Source: DATKMP01 sp035541775
Lineage (GTDB): Bacteria; Bacteroidota; Ignavibacteria; UBA10030
Direction of reading: 5' to 3'
Assembly: GCA_035541775.1 (NCBI GenBank)
Contig: DATKMP010000258.1
Coordinates: forward strand, 1-25,491
DNA: 25,491 bases
Part shown: positions 15,142 to 23,528 of the stretch, in pieces
How positions within the stretch are numbered: the first letter of the stretch is position 1
Layout of the letters: the number at the start of each line of letters is the position of its first letter
Notes under the pieces: model-generated
What the model saw: only the letters and a program-made list of their open reading frames with translations
Databases searched by the model: none
Told to the model about the DNA's origin: nothing
Position numbers and translations under genes: made by a program

Positions 15142-15331
15142 AGCAGACAAAAAATCTGCGCCGTTCTCACATCTTCACAACAACAGGATGTCCGCCCATT
15201 CTCATCGAACCTTTTTTAGACGAACTTCGTGATCTTTTTCATTCCATACATATATAATAGACTATGTACTTTTTTTTGTTTTGTAAATCGTTCGATGAGT
15301 CTCCGAACTTTCTATCATGGTCATTTCATGG
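15142..15331. other. Convergent intergenic region
   Basis: This gap separates the plus-strand response regulator from the minus-strand ABC exporter. It holds only weak 5-bp dyads (GCAGA...TCTGC near 15143; GTTCG...CGAAC near 15292) and a T-rich stretch near 15267. No convincing terminator, gene or repeat was seen. Confidence 0.4.
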
Positions 15332-17098
15332 CTACTGCTGCAACTTTTTAAATTTATAAAATTCGCCTTTGGCTTTCATCAGTTGTTCGTGCGTGCCGGC
15401 TTCGACACACATGCCATGCTTCATCACAACGATGCGGTCGGCATTGCGGATGGTGGAAAGGCGGTGCGCTACAATAAACGTCGTTCTTCCTTTCACAAGC
15501 CGCTGAATGGCTTCCTGAATGAGCGATTCCGAAACCACATCGAGCGCGGAGGTCGCTTCATCCAAAACGATAATCCGCGGGTCGCGAATCAATGCGCGGG
15601 CAATCGCAATGCGCTGGCGCTGCCCTCCGGAAAGACGTGCGCCGCGTTCGCCGAGTTTTGTTGCCAATCCCTGCGGCATTTTGGAAACAAATTCTGCAGC
15701 GTTTGCAACTTCTAAAATTTTCCAGATTTTTTTATCATCCACGGCTTCGGCGCCGTAAGCGATATTTTCGCGCACCGAACCGCTGAACAGCAAGGTGGTT
15801 TGCGGAACAACGGCAAGAAATCGTCGATACTGCCGCAAATCTAAATTCTGCATGTCCTGCCCATCCAACAGAATGCTGCCCGAGGTCGGGCGGCGAAATC
15901 CGATCACCAAACTCATCAGCGTGGATTTTCCCGAACCGGATTCGCCCACGAAGGCAACGGACTCTCCCGCTTTGACATCGAGAGAAAAATCTCTGACCGC
16001 CGGCTGCGTCGTTTTTTCGTACGTGTAGCGCACGGATTGAAAAACAAAATGCCCTTTGACATGCTCCACGTTTTGTTTGCTTTCATTCTGTTCAACGTCC
16101 GGCGATTCTAAAATTTCTCCGATGGAACTGATGGATTCGAAGCCGCGCGAAAGTTCGGGATAAGCATTGAGAATCATATTCACCGCGCCGACAATCATGG
16201 CGAAGAAACTCTGGAACAGCACTACATCGCCGACGTTGATCATTTTTTTGTATGCGAGAATCGATGTGAACATCAGGCAGAGCAGCATCACGATTTGAAA
16301 CGATGTCCACGAGCTTGCGCCGAAGATTGCGCCGAGAACTTCCAGCCGGATGCCTTTCCGCTTTACCGTTTCCAGCCGCGTATCCATTTTGGAAACTTCC
16401 AATTCTTCCACGCCGTGTGCGCGGGTAATGGGAATCATTTGTATCATTTCGACAACGCTTGCCGAAAGGGATTCGATTTCCGTACGGTACTCGCGATTGC
16501 GGGCATTCATTTTTTTCGAGAAGAGAAAGACGAGACTGGATGAAACGGGAACCGAAACAAGATAAAAGACTGCCACGAGCGGCTGACTCAAGACGGTGAA
16601 GGAAAACGCCACGAGAATCGTGAGGATAGCGGGAAAGACAGAATTCATGACATTGCGGGAAAGAATTTCCAGCGTTTCCACATCGCGTAAAATTTTTGTC
16701 TGGAGTTTTCCGGATTGAAACGTATCGTGAAAAGAAATGGAAAGTTCCTGCAGCCGGCGGACGATGGAAGAACGCAATTGCACCTGCATCGCCATCAGCG
16801 CGCCGCTGAACACGCGCACATAGAGCGTGTGCACCGGAATGTTTTGCATAATGATAATGAAAAATACGCCGCCGACCATCCACAAGTCGTGGATGGAATA
16901 TTTTGCAGGATCGCTGATGATGGTGATCATCCGCGCGATGATGACGGGAAGAATCCAGACGGGAGAATGTTTAACGGCAAACAGGACGACGGAAAGAAAA
17001 ATTTTTCCGTACTGCCCGCGATAGATGTACATCAGCTTTTTCAGCGGGCTGGCGTTGCGAAATTCCAATCCGATTTGTTCAAACTCACGCTGCGGCAT
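15332..17098 (-). CDS. ABC exporter half-transporter (membrane and ATPase domains fused)
   Basis: The 588-residue protein has an N-terminal six-helix type 1 exporter membrane domain (about 35-330) and a C-terminal nucleotide-binding domain (about 350-588) with intact motifs: Walker A GESGSGKST, Q-loop VVPQTT, signature LSGGQRQR, Walker B IIVLDEATSALD, and H-loop AHRLS. It should work as a homodimer, or with a partner not seen here, to export a lipid, peptide or drug (MsbA/LmrA-like). The substrate cannot be read from sequence. It is the last gene of a likely three-gene minus-strand operon, starting 9 bp after the stop of the P-loop gene. Confidence 0.92.
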   Translation of the reverse strand: MPQREFEQIGLEFRNASPLKKLMYIYRGQYGKIFLSVVLFAVKHSPVWILPVIIARMITIISDPAKYSIHDLWMVGGVFFIIIMQNIPVHTLYVRVFSGALMAMQVQLRSSIVRRLQELSISFHDTFQSGKLQTKILRDVETLEILSRNVMNSVFPAILTILVAFSFTVLSQPLVAVFYLVSVPVSSSLVFLFSKKMNARNREYRTEIESLSASVVEMIQMIPITRAHGVEELEVSKMDTRLETVKRKGIRLEVLGAIFGASSWTSFQIVMLLCLMFTSILAYKKMINVGDVVLFQSFFAMIVGAVNMILNAYPELSRGFESISSIGEILESPDVEQNESKQNVEHVKGHFVFQSVRYTYEKTTQPAVRDFSLDVKAGESVAFVGESGSGKSTLMSLVIGFRRPTSGSILLDGQDMQNLDLRQYRRFLAVVPQTTLLFSGSVRENIAYGAEAVDDKKIWKILEVANAAEFVSKMPQGLATKLGERGARLSGGQRQRIAIARALIRDPRIIVLDEATSALDVVSESLIQEAIQRLVKGRTTFIVAHRLSTIRNADRIVVMKHGMCVEAGTHEQLMKAKGEFYKFKKLQQ

Positions 17099-17107
17099 GA
17101 TCTGGGG

Positions 17108-17824
17108 TTATTTCGCAGCGGCGAGGCTCCACAGCTTTGCCGTAATGCGTTCCAACTCCTCGCCAATAAGTTTGGGATCGTGCGTTTTCTCCGGCATGTT
17201 TTCGAATGCAACGTAGGGAATTTTTATGCCGCGCACATCGATGAAGTTCGGGTCTTTCTTTTCCAATACTTCCCAGTCGTTCGTTTTATAATAGAACTCC
17301 ATTTTTTCATCCGGCAAAGAATGATAGAGAATGGAATCTTCCTGTCCCGGGCGCGCACGCCGCCGGTTTTTGCGGACAGATTCTTCATACGGCACGTTGA
17401 TATACATCAACGAAGTTCGTTTCAGCATTTCATCCGTAAAAAATGTCAGCGCATGATGAATTGCATCGCCTCCGCCGCGCGCAAATTCCACCAGCGTCGT
17501 CATTTTGTCGTGATACGCCGGATCTTTCAAAATTTTCTTCCGGTAATCTAATGCGAGGCGTTCCATATACAAATCCCAGATAGATTGATCCTTGAACCAA
17601 TATTTTTCATCGCTCCAGATACGCGGCTTGCCCATCTTCGTCAGTAAATCGTCAAGCTCGAATGTTTCCCACACGTACACAAAATCGTCTAACTCTTCAA
17701 AGTTGGCGATGTGGAATTTTTCTAAGCGAATAATCGGGTCGCATTTTTTTAAATAATCGATCACTTCTGATTTGCCTGCCGCCGGCCTGCCGGTGATGAT
17801 GAGAATCGGAAAATGGCTGCTCAT
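17108..17824 (-). CDS. P-loop NTPase/kinase-like protein of unknown function
   Basis: The 238-residue protein opens with a hydrophobic strand and a Walker A loop, ILIITGRPAAGKSE (G12-S19), as in small-molecule kinases of the P-loop fold. A later segment rich in Arg, VRKNRRRARPGQED near residue 148, resembles a lid that contacts phosphates. Conserved-looking aromatic stretches (YVWETFELDD, WSDEKYWFKDQSIWDLY) lie between. There is no signal peptide or membrane segment. No named family is recognised; a nucleoside, sugar or other metabolite kinase is possible. It lies 21 bp after a nucleotidase gene and 9 bp before an ABC exporter gene on the same strand. Confidence 0.75.
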   Translation of the reverse strand: MSSHFPILIITGRPAAGKSEVIDYLKKCDPIIRLEKFHIANFEELDDFVYVWETFELDDLLTKMGKPRIWSDEKYWFKDQSIWDLYMERLALDYRKKILKDPAYHDKMTTLVEFARGGGDAIHHALTFFTDEMLKRTSLMYINVPYEESVRKNRRRARPGQEDSILYHSLPDEKMEFYYKTNDWEVLEKKDPNFIDVRGIKIPYVAFENMPEKTHDPKLIGEELERITAKLWSLAAAK

Positions 17825-17845
17825 ATTTTTTCTTTCTTCAAATAT

Positions 17846-19354
17846 TTATTGGACTTTTTTAATACGATTTTCAATGACGGAAGAAATATTTTTCTCTGCA
17901 CGGATTTTTTCCTCGACCGCCGAAAACACTGTTTGATCCAGATAGGTAGTTTTGAGTTTGTCGATGCCGAAATATTCTTTCGATGTACCGGCCATATAAT
18001 CGCTCGCCGCTGCAGTATAGATTTTCTCGTCGTTCACGGGTTCGCCGTTCACAAGAAATTTAATAAAATCCACGCCGCCGTTTGCTGCGGTTTTCCATTC
18101 CACTCGCAAACCGGATACTTGAATGGACGAATGCTGCGTTATATAATAGATAACGATTTCTTTCAATTGCTTTCCGCTCACTTCGAATGTTGCCAGCAGA
18201 TTGCGGAACGGCAGCACTTCGAACAAATCCTGTTTCGTCAACGGACCTGCGGATTTATCGGCGCGCATGCCATGGGAATTCATAAATCCGACATCGGCGT
18301 GAACCGCCTCGCGCTGCGCATCAGCAATATAATCGCCGATGCCGCTTTCGGCGATTCCGCTGCCGCGTGTCCAATCGGTTTTCAGTGTCCCGATCACTTC
18401 GGCGTAATCATGTTTTATCACGGTCTGGATGGAATCGATGAAGAGCGAAAGTTTTGTCTTCGGCCGATCTGCGTGAAACCAGAGCGCAATCAATTTTCCG
18501 TTGTAAGAAATAATTTTATGATGATCGACTGTTAATGTTAGTTCGCCGAGATTTTCACAATTCGATCCCGTTTGAACGATGATGACGTTGTTGACAACTT
18601 TCGGCGCCTTCAAGCGTGTATGAGAATGTCCGCCGACAATGACATCGAGGCCGTGAACGTTCACTGCGAGAACCGAATCGTCCTGCACGCCTTCGTGCGT
18701 AAGGGCGATCAATAAATCTGTTTGCGGCTGTAATTCCGTAACATACGTTTGCATCGTCTCAATCGGCGGCAGCAGCTTAATGCTTTCTCCGCTTTTATGA
18801 TTGACTAAATTATAAAAATCTCCGGACATTAATCCGATGATGCCGATGCGCAATCCGTTTTTATTGATGATGATGTACGGTTTGTTGTTGACCGGAAATT
18901 GTCCCGCAAGGTCTTGAATATTTGCCGAGACCGTCGGGAAATTCGCAATGTGCGTAAGCGTGTTGAGATTGGCGACGGAAATATCGAAATCATGATTGCC
19001 GAGTGTCCACGCTTCGTACCCGATCTGATTCATCATTTCAAAGAGCGCCCCGCCTTCTGCTTCTCGATAGGGATATTCGGTAATCGGATTTCCCGTCATC
19101 ACATCGCCCGCATCCAACAACAACGTATTGGGAACGGCGTGGCGAATGCTATCGACAATATATTGAAGTTCGACCATGCCGCCGACAAGCGGTTTCGGCG
19201 TTGAACGTATCCACGTCGCTTCGTGCGGAATAAAACTCGCATGCATATCGTTGGTGTGCAAAATGGTAATCTGTTTCGGCTGCGCCGAAAGCGGAAGGGC
19301 GAATAACAATATTGCAACAAGCCCTGCAAGAAACTTTTTCATCAGTTGATTCAT
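17846..19354 (-). CDS. Exported 5'-nucleotidase/UshA-like metallophosphatase
   Basis: The 502-residue enzyme begins with a signal peptide (Lys near the start, hydrophobic LVAILLFALPLSAQ, likely cut after the Ala of SAQ), so it acts in the periplasm or outside. The N-terminal two-metal phosphoesterase domain shows HTNDMHA, LLDAGDV, LGNHDFD, ALTHEG and VGGHSH. The C-terminal 5'-nucleotidase domain begins near residue 325 and includes NSHGMRAD and an AASDYMAGT segment. The family removes phosphate from nucleotides, UDP-sugars or cyclic nucleotides. A GGAGAG ribosome site 6 nt before the ATG at 19354 fixes the start; a second Met four codons later is too far from it. First gene of the minus-strand trio. 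Confidence 0.92.
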   Translation of the reverse strand: MNQLMKKFLAGLVAILLFALPLSAQPKQITILHTNDMHASFIPHEATWIRSTPKPLVGGMVELQYIVDSIRHAVPNTLLLDAGDVMTGNPITEYPYREAEGGALFEMMNQIGYEAWTLGNHDFDISVANLNTLTHIANFPTVSANIQDLAGQFPVNNKPYIIINKNGLRIGIIGLMSGDFYNLVNHKSGESIKLLPPIETMQTYVTELQPQTDLLIALTHEGVQDDSVLAVNVHGLDVIVGGHSHTRLKAPKVVNNVIIVQTGSNCENLGELTLTVDHHKIISYNGKLIALWFHADRPKTKLSLFIDSIQTVIKHDYAEVIGTLKTDWTRGSGIAESGIGDYIADAQREAVHADVGFMNSHGMRADKSAGPLTKQDLFEVLPFRNLLATFEVSGKQLKEIVIYYITQHSSIQVSGLRVEWKTAANGGVDFIKFLVNGEPVNDEKIYTAAASDYMAGTSKEYFGIDKLKTTYLDQTVFSAVEEKIRAEKNISSVIENRIKKVQ

Positions 19355-19481
19355 ACTACTCTCCTAACAATCTAAAATATTCATTTAGGGAAGATACACA
19401 GATTTCGCTTGTTTCGGAAGGCATTACGGAGAAGAAAATACATATTCATACGATCATAATACAAAAAATTTCGGACACAGC

Positions 19482-19510
19482 TTGTCTCGTTTCTTTCCAT
19501 GCCGTATCTT
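19482..19510 (+). promoter_or_regulatory. Predicted promoter of the M3 peptidase
   Basis: TTGTCT (19482-19487) and TATCTT (19505-19510) are 17 bp apart. A transcript would start near 19517, leaving about 80 nt before the ATG at 19600. The 245-bp divergent gap holds no other clear element. Confidence 0.35.
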
Positions 19511-19599
19511 ACAAGAAAACGATTGATGAAACAATTTGTTCTGAACTACGTAGAAGAAGGTTAAAATTTTTTATGTCTCATACCATACAAGGTGATCCT

Positions 19600-21486
19600 A
19601 TGCATCCATTCGCAAAATTCGCGTTGCCGTTACTCGGGTTGACGCTTGCCGCTCCGGATTTTTCCGCAGCACAAACCACAGAACGCATTTCCATTCCCGA
19701 TCAGTATAAATGGAATCTCGCCGATCTGTTTCCATCCGATAGTGCATGGAAGCAGGAAAAAGAAAAATTGGTTTCTGAACTTCCTTCGTTAAAACAATTT
19801 AAAGGAACACTCGGCTCATCGGCAAAACAATTGCTCGGCTGTCTCGATTTAACATTTCAACTGAATAAAGATTTTTCCAAACTTTCTTCCTACGCCAGCA
19901 TGAGTTCCGATCAAGATACGCGCGTATCTCAATATCTCGGCATGCAGCAGGAGATCAGTCAAATTGGTTCGACATTTTCTGCCGAAGCGGCGTACATTGA
20001 ACCGGAAATTTTAAAAATCGATCCGGCGAAAGTTCAGGAGTTTGTGAAGAGCGAACCAACGCTTGCCGTGTATCAGCATTATTTAGATGACATTCTCCGC
20101 CGCAAAGCACACACCGGAACCGCAGGCGAAGAAAAAATTATCGCCGATGCGGGCTTGATGGCCGATGCGCCGGATAATATTTATGGAATTTTTTCCAATG
20201 CTGATTTCCCCTATCCGGAAATTACCTTGAGTGACGGGAAAACCGTGAAACTGAATCAAGCGGGATACAGTTTGTATCGTGCTTCCACGAATCGCGAAGA
20301 CCGCAAAAAAGTTTTTGAAACATTCTTCAGCAAGCTGAACGATTTTCGCCGCACGTACGGCACGCAATTGAACGCCGAAGTGAAAAAAGATATGTTCTAT
20401 AAAAACGCGCGCAATTATTCTTCGTGTCTGGAAAGTTCTCTCGATGCAAATAATATTCCCACCAAAGTATATTATAACTTAATCGAGAACGTGGATAAAA
20501 ATCTTTCCACCTTTCATCGGTACTTAAAACTGCGCCGCCGCATTCTCGGCGTCGATACGCTGCATTATTATGATTTGTATGCGCCGCTGTTGAAAGAAGT
20601 CGATCTGAAATATTCCTACGAAGAAGCACAGAAAGAAATTCTTGCCGCACTCAAACCGCTTGGTTCTGATTACACGGATGTTTTGAAAAACGGTTTCGCT
20701 CATCGCTGGCTCGATGTCTATCCGACGGAAGGCAAACGTTCCGGCGCGTACTCCAACGGCTCCGCGTACGATGTGCATCCGTATATGCTCTTGAACTACA
20801 ATGGCAAGTACGACGATATGAGCACCGTGGCGCATGAATTCGGCCACTCGATGCAAAGTTATCTTTCCAATAAAACACAACCGTACGCAACATCGCAGTA
20901 TCCGATTTTCGTTGCCGAAGTCGCTTCCACGTTCAACGAAGCGTTGCTCATCGATTATGTGCTGAAGAATACGAAAGATGATGCGGCACGATTGTCGCTG
21001 CTCGGCAGTTATCTGGAAGGAATTAAAGGAACTGTCTTCCGGCAGACACAGTTTGCGGAATTTGAACTGCGCATTCATGAAATGGCAGAAAAAGGCGAGC
21101 CGCTCACCGGCGATGTGCTGAATAAAACATACGATGAGATTGTGAAAAAATATTACGGCCACGATCAAAAAGTTTGTATTGTGGATGACGAAATTCAGGC
21201 AGAGTGGATGTTCATTCCGCACTTCTATTATAATTTTTATGTCTTCCAGTATGCAACGTCGTTCACCGCTTCGGCGGCATTATCCGAGCAGGTGATGTCC
21301 GGCGATAAAGATGCGACAAAGAAATATTTGGAATTCCTTTCTGCCGGCGGTTCGGATTATCCGATCGAGCTGCTGAAAAAAGCCGGCGTCGATATGACCA
21401 CCTCCGCTCCGTTCGACCTCACGATGAAGAAAATGAATCGCGTGATGGATGAGATGGAAGAGATTTTGACGAAGATGGGAGAATAA
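19600..21486 (+). CDS. Exported M3-family oligoendopeptidase (PepF-like)
   Basis: The 628-residue zinc metallopeptidase cuts short peptides. The active site is HEFGH (H412, E413, H416) in STVAHEFGHSMQ, with E440 in FVAEVASTFNE as the likely third zinc ligand. This M3B/PepF arrangement is complete and the length fits. The N-terminus (MHPFAKFALPLLGLTLAAPD, then FSAAQ) looks like a signal peptide, so the enzyme is probably exported, unlike the usual cytoplasmic PepF. The start at 19600 has a good AAGGTGAT ribosome site 5-6 nt upstream; an ATG at 19573 is an alternative. The open frame extends further upstream but that part overlaps the divergent gene and the promoter region. It is monocistronic, with hairpin repeats behind it. 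Confidence 0.92.
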   Translation: MHPFAKFALPLLGLTLAAPDFSAAQTTERISIPDQYKWNLADLFPSDSAWKQEKEKLVSELPSLKQFKGTLGSSAKQLLGCLDLTFQLNKDFSKLSSYASMSSDQDTRVSQYLGMQQEISQIGSTFSAEAAYIEPEILKIDPAKVQEFVKSEPTLAVYQHYLDDILRRKAHTGTAGEEKIIADAGLMADAPDNIYGIFSNADFPYPEITLSDGKTVKLNQAGYSLYRASTNREDRKKVFETFFSKLNDFRRTYGTQLNAEVKKDMFYKNARNYSSCLESSLDANNIPTKVYYNLIENVDKNLSTFHRYLKLRRRILGVDTLHYYDLYAPLLKEVDLKYSYEEAQKEILAALKPLGSDYTDVLKNGFAHRWLDVYPTEGKRSGAYSNGSAYDVHPYMLLNYNGKYDDMSTVAHEFGHSMQSYLSNKTQPYATSQYPIFVAEVASTFNEALLIDYVLKNTKDDAARLSLLGSYLEGIKGTVFRQTQFAEFELRIHEMAEKGEPLTGDVLNKTYDEIVKKYYGHDQKVCIVDDEIQAEWMFIPHFYYNFYVFQYATSFTASAALSEQVMSGDKDATKKYLEFLSAGGSDYPIELLKKAGVDMTTSAPFDLTMKKMNRVMDEMEEILTKMGE

Positions 21487-21492
21487 ATTTTT

Positions 21493-21589
21493 AAATATCA
21501 AATGACAATAGACAAATCACAAACAAATTTCAAAGTCCTTTTTGAGATTTCATGTTTGTGATTTGTTTGTTGTTTGGTATTTGAATATT
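21493..21589. repeat. Long AT-rich imperfect inverted repeat
   Basis: A perfect 13-bp arm CAAATCACAAACA (21513-21525) is repeated in reverse complement at 21553-21565. Pairing continues with gaps and mismatches on both sides (AAATTTCAAA against TTTGAGATTT inside; ATCAAATGACAA against TTGTTTGGTATTTG outside), making one hairpin of about 97 nt. I know similar 'TTTGTGATTTGTTTGTTGTTTG' hairpins as interspersed intergenic repeats. Its place after the peptidase stop would also suit an mRNA 3' stabiliser. Confidence 0.65.
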
Positions 21590-21618
21590 GGAATGTAAAA
21601 TTTAATCTCCATCTCACA

Positions 21619-21639
21619 CCTTCCCCTTACAGGGGAAGG
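21619..21639. repeat. GC-rich hairpin of an interspersed repeat
   Basis: CCTTCCCC and GGGGAAGG form a perfect 8-bp stem around TTACA. The flanking words (CTCACACCTTCCCC and GGCCGGGATGGGG) match an intergenic repeat common in Bacteroidota-related and candidate-phylum genomes. It lies between the AT-rich inverted repeat and the next gene. Confidence 0.6.
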
Positions 21640-21665
21640 CCGGGATGGGGTCATAGAAAGAAACC

Positions 21666-22322
21666 ATGTTCATTGGCCACACAGCCGTTGCCCTCGCAGC
21701 AAAAAAAGCAGCGCCGCAAGTTCGCTTCGGCACATTGCTGTTCGCGGCGCTCTTTGCCGATTTATTATTTCCCGTTCTGATTCTCCTCGGTATTGAGCAC
21801 GTAATGCCCGCGCCTGGCATCACCGCTGTAACGCCGTACGATTTTTACGATTATCCCATCTCGCACAGTTTATTAACCGATGCGGCATTTGCATATATCT
21901 TTGCGGGAATATTTTTTCTCAAATATCGCGAGTGGAGCGGCGCAGTGATTTTATCTCTTGCAGTACTAAGCCATTGGCTGTTGGATTTTATTTCTCATCG
22001 CCCCGATATGCCGCTTGTTCCCGGCTTGCATACAGTCGTCGGATTGGGTTTATGGAATTCTGTTATGTGGACGGTGATAGTCGAAGTGCTTCTGTTTGCC
22101 ATCGGCGTCTATTTGTATCTTCGCACAACAACGCCCGCAGATAAACTCGGTTCGATTATCTTCTGGTCGTTTATCGGCTTGCAGTTGATGATGTATGCGG
22201 GAAATATTTTTGCCAATATTCCTGTCGATAGCCGCACGATGGCGATGGGTTCGCTGATGCAATGGCTCTTCATTCCGTGGGCGTACTGGATTGACCGGCA
22301 TCGGTTTATTCGTACCAAATAA
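21666..22322 (+). CDS. YdjM/DUF457-like membrane-bound metal-dependent hydrolase family protein
   Basis: A 218-residue polytopic membrane protein with about five to six hydrophobic segments. Conserved polar motifs are placed as in the LexA-binding, inner-membrane hydrolase-like family (YdjM/YbcI): MFIGHTAVALAAKK at the start, FADLLFP, YPISHSLLTD near residue 62, and SHWLLDFISHRPD near residue 100. The His and Asp residues probably bind metal at the membrane face. The biochemical substrate of the family is unknown. The gene follows two intergenic hairpins; the upstream AGAAAG is a weak ribosome site. Confidence 0.8.
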   Translation: MFIGHTAVALAAKKAAPQVRFGTLLFAALFADLLFPVLILLGIEHVMPAPGITAVTPYDFYDYPISHSLLTDAAFAYIFAGIFFLKYREWSGAVILSLAVLSHWLLDFISHRPDMPLVPGLHTVVGLGLWNSVMWTVIVEVLLFAIGVYLYLRTTTPADKLGSIIFWSFIGLQLMMYAGNIFANIPVDSRTMAMGSLMQWLFIPWAYWIDRHRFIRTK

Positions 22323-22412
22323 ATTCTCTTTATTTCTCTCTCTTCTTCACAATTGCTTTTCTTCATAGAAAGCGATATGTTATGCCAAGGTTAGGTTACT
22401 TATGTGTGAATT

Positions 22413-22522
22413 CTCGTTCCCAAGCTCTGCTTGGGAACGGATATTAGTTGAAGTGTTGCTTCACGAATATCATCGAAGCAGAGCTTCGGCAGCTACGCTC
22501 CCAACCAGAGATTGAGAGCGAG
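22413..22522. mobile_element. MITE-like repeat element without coding capacity
   Basis: The 110-bp element is bounded by an imperfect terminal inverted repeat: CTCGTTCCCAA (22413-22423) matches the reverse complement of TTGAGAGCGAG (22512-22522) at 9 of 11 positions. Inside are three hairpins: CGTTCCCAAGC/GCTTGGGAACG with a TCT loop (22415-22439), CGAAGC/GCTTCG with an AGA loop (22474-22488), and CGCTCCCAA/TTGAGAGCG (22496-22520, one mismatch). The words TCCCAAGCTCTGCTTGGGAA and CCAACCAGAGATTG are known to me as a repeat spread through unrelated bacteria. No flanking target duplication is obvious. It sits 40 bp before the HEPN-like gene. Confidence 0.65.
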
Positions 22523-22562
22523 GAGAAAAAACTTTTAGCAGCACCTTTCCGGTGAAATCTCT

Positions 22563-23084
22563 ATGAAAGACAAAGAATCATATGATAAAAGTTTAAACGA
22601 ACTTATATATTCAATTGATCTCTGTTTTAAAAATCAATTTCTTCTTCCAGGATTAACATTACTCTATTCATTGATTGATATAATGGCATGGTTATCTCGC
22701 CCCAGTGAACAAGATGATGTAACGAGAAGTGATTTCATTAATTGGGTAAATAAGTATCTTCTTTCAGTAAATAATTTTAATTGTACAGCACAGGATTTAT
22801 ATGGTGCGAGGTGTGCATTAATTCACTCAGGTACTGCCGAATCTAAACTTAGTAGAGATGGAGGTGCACGTTCAATCTATTATACAATTGGCAATAAAGA
22901 CGCTCAGCGGTTACAAAACGATGTGGACTCGGTTGGTTGTAATGCCGTGGTTATCCAAGTTGATGTTTTATTCAAAACACTTATTAATTCCATTGAAAAC
23001 TTTAAAAATGATATTCAAAACAACCTGCAATTGGCAGATATTGTAAACGAACGATCAAATAAATTATTTACTTACCTTTCATAA
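22563..23084 (+). CDS. HEPN-like protein of unknown function
   Basis: The 173-residue, mostly helical protein contains DLYGARCALIHSG, in which R83-x4-H88 fits the Rx4-6H motif of HEPN ribonuclease domains. An acidic and aromatic first helix region (LLPGLTLLYSLIDIMAWLSRP) precedes it. There is no signal peptide or membrane anchor and no obvious nucleotidyltransferase antitoxin partner next to it. Codon use is visibly more AT-rich than in the neighbours (many ATT, AAT, TTA codons), and a MITE-like repeat lies just upstream, both pointing to horizontal acquisition. A role in RNA cleavage, phage defence or a toxin-like function is possible; the short motif alone is not proof. Confidence 0.65.
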   Translation: MKDKESYDKSLNELIYSIDLCFKNQFLLPGLTLLYSLIDIMAWLSRPSEQDDVTRSDFINWVNKYLLSVNNFNCTAQDLYGARCALIHSGTAESKLSRDGGARSIYYTIGNKDAQRLQNDVDSVGCNAVVIQVDVLFKTLINSIENFKNDIQNNLQLADIVNERSNKLFTYLS

Positions 23085-23147
23085 TCATACATTATGGAAA
23101 GGGCTTTTTTCTCATTCCCCAACTTTATAATTGCGGAGTACCCCACT

Positions 23148-23462
23148 ATGCAACTCAAATGGTATAATTATCTTTCATGTTTTTTTGCGGGATTTGTTCT
23201 CGCGAATGTTGTGCCGCACTTTGTGCAGGGCATTTGCGGCAATCCGTTCCCCACGCCGTTTGCAAATCCGCCCGGCAAAGGATTGTCGTCGCCGCTTGTC
23301 AATGTGCTCTGGGGATTGCTGAACCTCGTTATCGGCTACTGGTTGTATCGCGGCGGAAAAATTTCCAATCAGAAAATCGTTACCGTCATTCTGTTCTTTC
23401 TCGGCATTGCGCTTTGCAGCATCACGTGCGGTCTGAACTTTGCGGGCAAGCTGCCGCAATAA
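23148..23462 (+). CDS. Small conserved membrane protein
   Basis: The 104-residue protein has three predicted membrane segments (about residues 7-24, 55-75 and 82-100) and a conserved-looking loop, GNPFPTPFANPPGKGLSSP, followed by VNVLWGLLNLVIGYWLY. I have seen this pattern in uncharacterised bacterial proteins of the same size but know no function. The ATG at 23148 is chosen because GGAG lies 9 nt upstream and the N-terminus then leads directly into the first helix. An in-frame ATG at 23094 would add 18 residues. It is followed on the same strand by another small membrane protein. Confidence 0.7.
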   Translation: MQLKWYNYLSCFFAGFVLANVVPHFVQGICGNPFPTPFANPPGKGLSSPLVNVLWGLLNLVIGYWLYRGGKISNQKIVTVILFFLGIALCSITCGLNFAGKLPQ

Positions 23463-23528
23463 TTTTTCCCCAACGGTAAAATATTTGAACGAACCGATGC
23501 ACAAAAATTATTTTTGGAGAATAACATT

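Noticed and set aside
15142..15331. Terminator between the response regulator and the exporter
   Set aside because: Only 5-bp stems without following T runs were found.
16092..16883. A 263-codon minus-strand frame inside the ABC exporter
   Set aside because: Out-of-frame shadow of the exporter membrane domain; low-complexity Arg/His-rich translation.
16715..18535. Long plus-strand frames opposite the exporter, P-loop and nucleotidase genes
   Set aside because: Antisense shadows of three genes with intact motifs; no ribosome sites or domains of their own.
19312..19599. Upstream extension of the M3 peptidase by 96 codons
   Set aside because: It would overlap the divergent nucleotidase start and run over the predicted promoter; the ATG at 19600 has a ribosome site and gives a signal peptide.
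22413..22522. CRISPR array or tRNA-like element
   Set aside because: The hairpins differ from each other and there are no equal-length repeats with spacers; no tRNA cloverleaf could be drawn.
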